Below, piece after piece: positions 1-6,435 of a stretch of 12,731 bases of DNA. The position numbers and the translations under genes were made by a program. The stretch spans positions 1 through 12,731 of the forward strand of contig DAOTCE010000057.1 of the NCBI GenBank assembly GCA_035452965.1. Reading direction: 5' to 3'. The notes beneath the pieces were generated by a model that searched no databases, was not told where the DNA came from, and worked only from the letters and a program-made list of their open reading frames with translations. The DNA comes from Candidatus Paceibacterota bacterium. Its GTDB lineage: Bacteria; Verrucomicrobiota; Verrucomicrobiia; Limisphaerales; UBA8199. The stretch's first letter is position 1. Every line of letters begins with the position of its first letter.

Positions 1-1741
1 CGAGATGCCACGTGTTGTTGGCAGCGAAATTGTTCATGAACTCGATGGAGCGAACTGAGATAAACGTGCTCATGGTGTTCGTGGGGCGAATCGGAGCCTG
101 ACGGGTGTTGTCCATCACAATATCATCGCCCACAGTCGGAACCCCGTCCGGGTACCAGTTTGCAGGCGTGGCCCAGGCATAACCATTGCCATTTAGGTTG
201 CCATCAAACTTCTTCGTGTGGAGGTCGGCGGGAAAAGTGTAGTACGGATTGTTAAAGACCAACATGACGGGATAATGATCCGACGCGGTGGCGCTGTCGG
301 TGGCCAGCAACGGCGGTGCGGAGGGGCTGACCTTATCCGATCGGAACACCTGTCCGCTGAGCAGGTTGGAGACCAGAATTGCGTTGGGCAGGACGTAATC
401 GAAACGGATGCTCGGGTTGTCGTTCTGGGCGGACCAGGTGTCGTCATCGCCGGTCACCTGATTTCTGGGGTCGTTCATTTTCAAACCGGCTTGCGCGCTG
501 GTCATGGTCTGGATTGCCTGCTGCTCGAATTCCCTCGGCTCGTAGATGTCTTCGTTCATGTCCCCAACCAGGACGCAAGGGCGCAGCGCGTTGGTGGCCT
601 GATAGGTCGTGGCAAAGAAATTGGAGATGCAACGGGCCTCGGCCCCGCGCCGGATGGAACTTTCCTCGTCCGGATGCGCCTTGAGATGCGTGGTGAAGAA
701 ATGGAGCGGCTGCGCAAACCCCGGCGGTGTGATTTCCGCCTCGAATAGGTCGCGCGTAAAGTCGCCGTCATAACCAAAAGCCGAGAGGTCCCTATTCACC
801 AGCCAGGACTTGGATCGCGTGATGGGATATCGGCTGGCCACCGCGCTGCGCTCGGCCCCGCCCGTGCTAGAGCCAATGGCGACATAGTACCCGGGCAGGT
901 AGCTGCCGATAAAGTCGGCCATCAGGAGTCGAAAGTCCTCGGGCACCTCCTGGAACCCGATAATGTCAGGCTGGAGATAAGCCAGTACCCGGCCAATCGC
1001 CTGGACGTTGGACGAGTTCAAGGTCCAGCCCGAGGCGTTACTCCCCAGGATGTTGAAGGTCAGCATCGAAAGGCTGCCGACCGCCGAGCCATCCGAGTCG
1101 TCGGCATAGAAACGGACCATGTCGAAGCGAAGCGTGCCGCCGGTGCCGTAGCTGCTGCCGGAATCGCTGGGGACATAACCCGCGAGACCGGAGCCGGTGG
1201 CGGTGCTTTGGAACTCGGTGACAAAGCGAACAGCGAAATTCGGGTTATCCTCGACTCCCGGCACGCCGACGAAGCTGGCCGACTGGCCGTTGACCCAGGT
1301 TTCATTCGGCATGGTGATGACCTGGAAATCAATGAAGGCTGTGCCGTTGGTGGTGTATTGGAGTCGGGTGTACTTGCTGGCAGTGTTGCTGTTGCGCAGG
1401 TTCCAGCTCATCCGGATGTTGCGGCAGCCCATCGTGCCCACATTGAACCGGATGCCGTTCTGCCGGTTCTGAGTGCTTTGCGCCGGCCAAGTGGTGACGC
1501 GCCAATTGCTGTTGTCAGCATCGTGGCTGGGATCCGACGAGCCGTTTGGCTCGGTAAACGTCGCCGTCACCCCCCCGACCAGTGAAGCCGTTCCAGCGCC
1601 GATGATTGGGGCGGTGGCGCCTGTGGCGGGGTTACTGTCCGGCACACGGCTATTGAAGTTCCACAGCGCAATGGTGGCGGCCGGCGCAGTCAGGGGGAAG
1701 GCGATCAGTGCCACAGCGAGAAAGGGCAGGGCGTTCTTCAT
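1..1741 (-). CDS. Exported EEP-family nuclease/phosphatase with N-terminal beta-sandwich-like module (3' end missing)
   Basis: The frame begins at ATG 1739-1741 and stays open for 580 codons to the window edge, so the C-terminus is missing. Residues 1-22 form a signal peptide (MKNALPFLAVALIAFPLTAP, then AA), so the protein should be exported. Residues 24-212 form a beta-rich module starting ALWNFN. It resembles a module at the C-terminus of the phosphoesterase at 2252-5458. Residues 226-497 are an endonuclease/exonuclease/phosphatase domain with its usual metal and catalytic motifs: LTFN (N230), FQEV (E265), THL (H352), GDMN (D394, N396), FDYVLP (D448) and SDH (D488, H489). All key residues are present, so it should be an active Mg-dependent phosphodiesterase or phosphatase; the substrate (DNA, RNA or a lipid headgroup) cannot be read from sequence. 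From about residue 505 a new domain begins, with an NW..DGVP..GDD pattern like the start of bacterial autotransporter-type beta-strand repeats. Family is confident; exact role is not. Confidence 0.9.
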   Translation of the reverse strand, partial: MKNALPFLAVALIAFPLTAPAATIALWNFNSRVPDSNPATGATAPIIGAGTASLVGGVTATFTEPNGSSDPSHDADNSNWRVTTWPAQSTQNRQNGIRFNVGTMGCRNIRMSWNLRNSNTASKYTRLQYTTNGTAFIDFQVITMPNETWVNGQSASFVGVPGVEDNPNFAVRFVTEFQSTATGSGLAGYVPSDSGSSYGTGGTLRFDMVRFYADDSDGSAVGSLSMLTFNILGSNASGWTLNSSNVQAIGRVLAYLQPDIIGFQEVPEDFRLLMADFIGSYLPGYYVAIGSSTGGAERSAVASRYPITRSKSWLVNRDLSAFGYDGDFTRDLFEAEITPPGFAQPLHFFTTHLKAHPDEESSIRRGAEARCISNFFATTYQATNALRPCVLVGDMNEDIYEPREFEQQAIQTMTSAQAGLKMNDPRNQVTGDDDTWSAQNDNPSIRFDYVLPNAILVSNLLSGQVFRSDKVSPSAPPLLATDSATASDHYPVMLVFNNPYYTFPADLHTKKFDGNLNGNGYAWATPANWYPDGVPTVGDDIVMDNTRQAPIRPTNTMSTFISVRSIEFMNNFAANNTWHL

Positions 1742-1767
1742 CAGGATAACGTAGTGGGAAGCGGGCG

Positions 1768-1805
1768 TCCGGCCTATTGAACGTTTGTTCTAAGAGGCTC
1801 CGAGT
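1768..1805. promoter_or_regulatory. Candidate operator/promoter element, copy 1 (upstream of the EEP gene)
   Basis: This stretch holds the inverted repeat GAAC-GTTT-GTTC (1779-1790) and starts 26 bp upstream of the EEP start codon. It matches the element at 8647-8683: 22 of 25 bases agree over 1768-1792, including an uninterrupted 14-mer, GAACGTTTGTTCTA. After a one-base gap both copies continue with CTCCG[A/G]GT. The spacing and dyad symmetry suit a site for a dimeric regulator. The binding protein is unknown. Confidence 0.5.
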
Positions 1806-1826
1806 TAAGTGATCTGCTGGTTTCAT

Positions 1827-1848
1827 CGGCCAAGCCTTACCTTGGCCG
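1827..1848. repeat. Perfect 8-bp stem hairpin
   Basis: CGGCCAAG (1827-1834) and CTTGGCCG (1841-1848) are exact inverse complements around a 6-base loop. It lies upstream of the EEP gene in gene-free DNA. No T-run follows on either strand, so it is not a convincing intrinsic terminator. Confidence 0.45.
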
Positions 1849-1901
1849 CACACCGGTTTTGGTTTGCGTATGGCTGGAGGATGGCTTGTCAGTGCGGTCA
1901 G

Positions 1902-1953
1902 GCTACGGTGTGGTTCCCATGGGGGCCGACCCCCATGGGAACCACACCGTAGC
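1902..1953. repeat. 52-bp palindrome (24-bp perfect arms, 4-base loop)
   Basis: Bases 1902-1925 and 1930-1953 are exact inverse complements around the loop CCGA. The central 24 bases (1916-1939) match the centre of the larger palindrome at 9787-9846 at 21 of 24 positions, and one pair of differences is compensatory (G-C here, T-A there). It lies in the gap between two minus-strand genes. It is best seen as a member of a dispersed palindromic repeat family. As RNA it would form a very stable hairpin and could also stop transcription. Confidence 0.85.
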
Positions 1954-2030
1954 AGCACAGGTTAGACCCCGTAATCACAGGCCAAAGCCGCGGGGATCAG
2001 CGGGGACTCAAGAAGGCTGAAAGGCGGCAT

Positions 2031-2053
2031 TACTGTCCCAAATTTGGACAGTA
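2031..2053. repeat. REP-like imperfect palindrome
   Basis: TACTGTCC (2031-2038) pairs exactly with GGACAGTA (2046-2053) around CAAATTT. The central AAATTT is itself nearly symmetric, so 22 of the 23 bases fit one dyad with a single mismatched pair. ACTGTCC/GGACAGT palindromes are common as intergenic REP-type repeats in bacteria. No second copy occurs in this window, so family membership is a guess. Confidence 0.4.
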
Positions 2054-2198
2054 TTGGGGTGGTGAAGGTCAGGAGGCCATCCGAGTCGTGCGGGTGCAAC
2101 CACCCGTTGGAACTTATCGAAGATCCGTGATGAACCTGTAATTTAAGCATGTTCTTGCTGCAGCAGTGGCGGGAGGTTGAAGCGCGGAAACAACCTGG

Positions 2199-2214
2199 GG
2201 CGGGCCGGCCCGCC
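2199..2214. repeat. GC-rich 16-bp perfect palindrome downstream of the phosphoesterase gene
   Basis: GGCGGGCC followed directly by GGCCCGCC is a perfect dyad without a spacer. It lies 38 bp past the stop codon of the minus-strand gene that ends at 2252. It could take part in transcription termination, but no T-run follows on the minus strand, so a rho-independent terminator is not supported. Confidence 0.4.
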
Positions 2215-2251
2215 TTCGTGCGACACTGTTCCCTGCCGGAAATGAGTGTTG

Positions 2252-5200
2252 TTAGCGGGCCAGGCGGAAGAAGCGGGGGCTGGGCGCGTTGGTGGTCACT
2301 ACAAGGTTATACCCGTTGGTGACGATGGGCGGCTGCGCGAGAAGCTCCCAATCACCGACGGCTAAATTGGTTCGGCTCTGAAGGTCAAACTGCCAACGGT
2401 TGGTGGGCCAGGAAAGGAGGAGTAGATCGCCCGCGCGGTGGAGGGCGAGGAGCGGCGGAATCACATCACCCGAGATCGTGACCATGTCTAGCCAAAGGGT
2501 GCCGGCGGTGCTGTAACTCCCGCTGGCCTGGGTTCCGAAATAGCGGTTGAGGCCCTGGCTGGTGGCGGTGCTTTCCCATTCGCTGACGAGGCGGATGCCG
2601 AAGTTCGGATTGTCGTTGGCGCCGGGGATATCGGCCAGGCTCAGGCCGGTGGGAAACCAGAGGGTTTCGGCCGGATTGGTGTAAACAAAGGAGGTGTTGC
2701 TGTAATTAAGGCCGTCCAGGGTGTATTGCACCCGCCAGTAGCGGCTGGCGGTGGCGCTGTTGTAGTGGTCCCACGACAGCGCGATGTTGCGGCAGCCGAC
2801 GGTGCTGACGCGGAACTCGGCGCCGCTGGTCCTGTTTCCGGAGCCCGCCGAGGGGAATGGGGCCAGACGCCACGCCGAGTCGTCCCCGACGTTGGGATCA
2901 TAGCTCTGCGCCGAGATGCTGCCGATTGTGGCGTTGGGGGTCCCCGCGGTAGCGATGACGCCGGATCCGGCGGCGGGATCAAGAGTGCCGGTGTCGGCGT
3001 TGCCATCCGGAGGGTCGCTGTTGAAATCCCACAGCGCGAGGATCTCCGGCCGCAGCACCTTGAGCATGAAAGACTCGCTGGGCGCGTAGTCGCCGTCGCT
3101 CACGACCACCGTGATCAGGCAGGCTCCGGCCTGATCCGGGGCAGGCGTCAACTGAAGGACCCGGTCGGCGCCCAACCCGCCCACCGAGATGCCCGAGGGC
3201 GGCAGGAGGGTGCCGTTGCTGGAGTAGGCGGTCACGGTGAGGTTGGTCGGGTTGGTTTCGGCATCATCAATCGCGAAGGGGATGGCAGCGGAGCTATTGG
3301 CCAGCATCGTGTGAGGGGCAAAGTCGTTGAGGATGGGGGCCAGGTTGGTCCAGGGCAGATTCGCCGGGGCGGTGGCAAAGCGCCAGGCCGGGCCGGTGGT
3401 GATCTGGCTGCCGTTGCTGACGGTAACATACCACTCGTAGGTGGCGCCCGGTGTCAGACCGGTCCAGAGGCAACTGGCCGTGCCGCCGGAAGGCACGGCG
3501 TTGGTAGCAATGGGGACAACTGCCACCGGCGCCGACTGCATGGGGTAGGAGAACTCGAACTGGCTGTCGGCATCGGTTTCGTATTGCCTGACCCAGGGTG
3601 AATAGCTGAAGACCCGCACGGAGTTGAAGGCCGGCGAGAAGCGCAGCAGCCGCAGGAACCCGTTGCCGCCGGCACCGCGGAACTGGTAATCCGAGACCAG
3701 GGTGCGGACGGTGTTGCCGGCGAACACGTCCTCGCGCGAACCTTCGCCATTCACATGGCCGCAGAGCATCAGGAACAGGTTGGTGTTGCCTTTGAGGGCG
3801 TCATAAATGGCGGCGCCCTGGGAGCCGAAATCGGAGGGGATGACCGGGCGGCCAATGTAATGGCTGACAACGATGGCGCGGCGGTCGGAATACGTTTCCA
3901 GGAGCGCATTGGCCCAGGTCAGCGGCCCGGCACTGGCGGACGGGTCGTACTCCAGATAGACCGCGATGAAATCCATCCCTCCGGCGGTGAAGAGGTCGAA
4001 GTGATTGTCGTTGTTGCCGCCGTAGTAGCCGCCGTAGTAGGACTTGCCGGCAAAGTGGCCTGTCCCGAAGAACTGGTTGTAGTAGGCGGTGCTGGCGCCG
4101 TCGGGGTCGCCATTTGGCTCCTGGTCGTGGTTGCCCACGGTCGTGCCGTAGGGAATGCCATCCGGGAGGCCCGTGGTGAGCGGGTTTTCGAGCCGATAGA
4201 GGGCGTTGGTGGCGTTTTGCCACTGGGAAAGGCTGTCGCCGGCGTCAACGATGTCGCCCAGGTGCGCCACGTAGGCGATGTCCCAGGCGAGGCGGTTGCT
4301 GACGATCCAATCGGCCTGGGCGCTGAACATGGCGGGCAGGCCGCGCCTGGCGGGAGCGCAGTAGTACTGCGAATCCGGCAGGACCGCGATGGTGAAGTCC
4401 GGGCCGGCGGGGACAACGCCGCCGTAGAAGGTGACCGTCAGGTCGCGGTTCTCAGGATCGCTCACATTGACCTGCAAGACGGGTGAGGTGGACACGTTTA
4501 ACTCATTGCTGGCCGGCGAGTGCAGCGCCGGCTGGCCTGGCGGCGGCACATAAACGGGGTTGGGGCCGCCGAAGACCATGTCCGGAAGCTTCAGGCCCTG
4601 ATAGAACGGATCACTGGCGGAGGCCAAGGTGAAATCCAGGGGGGTGCCGGAACCGCCGTTCAGTATAGCTCCAAACCAATCCGCGGCGGTGGAGCCGGTG
4701 GACTCGCCCTTGCGCCCCACGTACATGGCGCCCGAAGTGGTGGGCGGCGTCCCGGGCACGTCAAGCACGTTGGCGTATTGGCTGGTTCCGGAAGCCGCGC
4801 CTCCCACGCGCAGGGTGATGGCGCCGTACGACCGGTCGTCGGGCGACTGAGTTGCCGCGCCGTCAAGGATGCCCACCGAATCCACGAGGGACCAACCGGG
4901 AGGCAGCGGGTCGAGCCAGCCGTCGTCGTTCGCGTCCAGGTCCAGCGTCAGCGCGGGGGGGCTGCCGGTCCCGATATTGACCAGCAGGATGGTCGTGACG
5001 CGGTTCTCCCAATCAACCTGTGCGCCATCGCCGCTGTATCCGACGGTGCTGGCTCCGGCCAGGCCCCACCCCTGCCCGGCAGTGTTCTGAATCACGGTCG
5101 CCCCGGGCACCGTGGCGGTGTAAGCGCTGAAGTTCTGGCGGGCGAACAGGTAGCCGTTCGCGCCGATCGAGAAGGCCCCCAGATCAAAGAACTGGTTGAT

Positions 5201-5458
5201 GTCGCCCATTCCCTCGGCGACCTGCCCTTCGAGGCTCAAGAGGTAATAGCCCGCCAGCGACAGGCCGGGCGCGCCGCGCAGCTCGAAGTGCTCGTTGCCA
5301 AAGCTCGCTCCGCTGTCGGAACCATTCGGGTTGGTCAGCACCTCGTTGATCCAGACCGGCTGCGCCCCGGCGATGCCGGTAGAGAGGGGTGCAACCGCGA
5401 GGAGGATGAGCGCGACAAACACAAACCCGCGGCTGGACAATTGGATACTGGGTCTCAT
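2252..5458 (-). CDS. Exported multidomain metallophosphoesterase with lamin-tail-like N-terminus
   Basis: The start at 5458 is preferred over an in-frame ATG at 5509 because it puts a signal peptide at the N-terminus (residues 1-33, ending GIAGAQ); the extra 17 residues look non-native. The product is 1068 residues. Residues 36-302 are a lamin-tail-like module (WINEVL, GNEHFELRG, GYYLLSL) that is also in the protein at 6436-8544. Residues 355-640 are a calcineurin-like metallophosphoesterase domain: D362 in PDSQ, LGDIVDAGD (401-408), GNHD (442-445), VSH (H533) and CGHVN (567-570). The last motif is normally GHxH; here the final histidine is Asn570. A fibronectin-III-like segment (about 645-700) and a cadherin/Ig-like segment (about 710-800) follow, then a beta-sandwich-like module (808-996) related to residues 24-212 of the EEP protein, and a 72-residue C-terminal tail ending FFRLAR. 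It probably hydrolyses phosphodiesters or phosphomonoesters outside the cell. It is the last gene of the minus-strand unit, 81 bp after the pseudopilin. Confidence 0.92.
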   Translation of the reverse strand: MRPSIQLSSRGFVFVALILLAVAPLSTGIAGAQPVWINEVLTNPNGSDSGASFGNEHFELRGAPGLSLAGYYLLSLEGQVAEGMGDINQFFDLGAFSIGANGYLFARQNFSAYTATVPGATVIQNTAGQGWGLAGASTVGYSGDGAQVDWENRVTTILLVNIGTGSPPALTLDLDANDDGWLDPLPPGWSLVDSVGILDGAATQSPDDRSYGAITLRVGGAASGTSQYANVLDVPGTPPTTSGAMYVGRKGESTGSTAADWFGAILNGGSGTPLDFTLASASDPFYQGLKLPDMVFGGPNPVYVPPPGQPALHSPASNELNVSTSPVLQVNVSDPENRDLTVTFYGGVVPAGPDFTIAVLPDSQYYCAPARRGLPAMFSAQADWIVSNRLAWDIAYVAHLGDIVDAGDSLSQWQNATNALYRLENPLTTGLPDGIPYGTTVGNHDQEPNGDPDGASTAYYNQFFGTGHFAGKSYYGGYYGGNNDNHFDLFTAGGMDFIAVYLEYDPSASAGPLTWANALLETYSDRRAIVVSHYIGRPVIPSDFGSQGAAIYDALKGNTNLFLMLCGHVNGEGSREDVFAGNTVRTLVSDYQFRGAGGNGFLRLLRFSPAFNSVRVFSYSPWVRQYETDADSQFEFSYPMQSAPVAVVPIATNAVPSGGTASCLWTGLTPGATYEWYVTVSNGSQITTGPAWRFATAPANLPWTNLAPILNDFAPHTMLANSSAAIPFAIDDAETNPTNLTVTAYSSNGTLLPPSGISVGGLGADRVLQLTPAPDQAGACLITVVVSDGDYAPSESFMLKVLRPEILALWDFNSDPPDGNADTGTLDPAAGSGVIATAGTPNATIGSISAQSYDPNVGDDSAWRLAPFPSAGSGNRTSGAEFRVSTVGCRNIALSWDHYNSATASRYWRVQYTLDGLNYSNTSFVYTNPAETLWFPTGLSLADIPGANDNPNFGIRLVSEWESTATSQGLNRYFGTQASGSYSTAGTLWLDMVTISGDVIPPLLALHRAGDLLLLSWPTNRWQFDLQSRTNLAVGDWELLAQPPIVTNGYNLVVTTNAPSPRFFRLAR

Positions 5459-5467
5459 TCCCGGCGC

Positions 5468-5507
5468 AAAACTAAAGCCGCAGAGCAGGCGATCCCCACC
5501 CTGCGGC
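5468..5507 (-). terminator. Possible intrinsic terminator or attenuator between pseudopilin and phosphoesterase genes
   Basis: On the minus strand GCCGCAG (5507-5501) pairs with CTGCGGC (5483-5477) around a 17-base loop. The T-rich tract TTTAGTTTT follows at once (5476-5468). It sits inside the 81-bp gap, 10 bp before the phosphoesterase start. It could reduce read-through into the last gene of the unit. The long loop and interrupted T-run make it weak. Confidence 0.4.
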
Positions 5508-5539
5508 AAAACAGCATATGCTCGGCGTGTTTTTGCGGG

Positions 5540-6391
5540 TCAGCGCTTGGCTTTGGCGCTGCGATCGGTGTCTTGCGAAAAGTCCCAGACGTCCAGCCAT
5601 TTGACCCGCTTGACGAACTCGGCATGGCCGTCGCAGAAATTCATGATGCCGCCTTCTTTGCCGTGGTTGTCCTCCGGATCGGGGAAGTTGCTGTTCATGG
5701 GGGTGGCAAACACCACAGGAGAAGCCGTGCCGCGGTCGGCATCCGCCATGAGAAACACCGAAGACGGAGACTGCTTGGCCCCCTGCCATTGGGGTGCATT
5801 CTTGTTGATGTGGCTGGTCACAAGCTGCTCGGTCTTCTTGAGGCCGGTGACGCCGGAGCCGGTGAGGCAACCCATCACCTCGTAGCCCAATCCGCGCGAA
5901 TCCGGCGGATCGTAGGGAGCCAGCTTCACCAGGTCTACCAACACCCGCTCGGTCTGGTTGGGCGGGGGCTTGAACTGCCACGAGTCCACCGCGTCCACTA
6001 CCACCCGGTGGCGGGTGCTGGGACAGTTGAACACCTTGGTGGCCGGGACAAACGTGGGGTAGAGGAAGCTCAGGTCGTCGTCCGTCGTCGAGCGGTCCGC
6101 GCCGGGAGCAATCTTCGGTTTCTCGAGCGGGTGCCAGCTTGGCGCGGTGTAATGTCCGCGGTACTCGTTGGCGTACATGACACAGCCCAGCCCCAGTTGC
6201 TTCAGATTGTTCAGACAACTGACCCGATGGGCTTTGGACTTGGCTCGCGCCAGGGCCGGCAGGAGCAACGCGGCCAGGATCGCGATGATGGCGATGACCA
6301 CCAGCAGTTCAATCAAGGTAAACGCCCCTGCTCGTGCGCAAGGGGCCGTCCTGGCAGGGACCCCTCGTTGTGGCCTGACTCGTCGCTTCAT
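5540..6391 (-). CDS. Pseudopilin-like protein with prepilin N-terminal methylation motif and DG-box
   Basis: The product is 283 residues. Residues 23-47 hold the type IV pilin/type II secretion pseudopilin signature (AFTLIELLVVIAIIAIL, then a hydrophobic helix ending LLPALARAK), after a basic leader of 22 residues. Glu28 is the conserved position +5. Prepilin peptidase would cut near G22-A23 or A23-F24; the usual Gly-Phe junction is replaced by Gly-Ala-Phe. The C-terminus has the H...DGH box of the DUF1559/H-X9-DG family (DNHGKEGG...NFCDGH), here with ten residues between His and Asp-Gly instead of nine. Such proteins are abundant in Verrucomicrobia and Planctomycetes; their exact job is not settled, but they are thought to be membrane-held and to face the envelope. 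It starts 44 bp after the propeller gene and precedes the phosphoesterase gene, so it is probably co-transcribed. Confidence 0.93.
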   Translation of the reverse strand: MKRRVRPQRGVPARTAPCARAGAFTLIELLVVIAIIAILAALLLPALARAKSKAHRVSCLNNLKQLGLGCVMYANEYRGHYTAPSWHPLEKPKIAPGADRSTTDDDLSFLYPTFVPATKVFNCPSTRHRVVVDAVDSWQFKPPPNQTERVLVDLVKLAPYDPPDSRGLGYEVMGCLTGSGVTGLKKTEQLVTSHINKNAPQWQGAKQSPSSVFLMADADRGTASPVVFATPMNSNFPDPEDNHGKEGGIMNFCDGHAEFVKRVKWLDVWDFSQDTDRSAKAKR

Positions 6392-6435
6392 AAACGGTTC
6401 CGCTAATTCGACATCTCGGGCATCTCCCGGTGTCC

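Larger units (their letters stand above)
1742..2251. other. Gene-free gap between two minus-strand genes
   Basis: No frame here has a signal peptide, a recognisable domain or a convincing start. The open frames seen are short and run through the palindromes. The gap holds the candidate operator (1768-1805) and hairpins at 1827-1848, 1902-1953, 2031-2053 and 2199-2214. The part next to position 1741 should hold the EEP promoter, but I cannot place -35/-10 boxes. Confidence 0.6.

Noticed and set aside
1779..1790. GAAC-GTTT-GTTC as a LexA/SOS box
   Set aside because: The form fits Gram-positive LexA boxes, but no DNA-repair gene follows either copy, and the arrangement differs from the Verrucomicrobia motif I recall. 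It is kept only as an operator of unknown regulator.
4520..6406. Long plus-strand open frame (about 628 codons) opposite the phosphoesterase and pseudopilin genes
   Set aside because: It lies antisense to two genes with clear domains and signal peptides, spans both of them and the gap, and shows no family motif. It is a by-product of high GC content.
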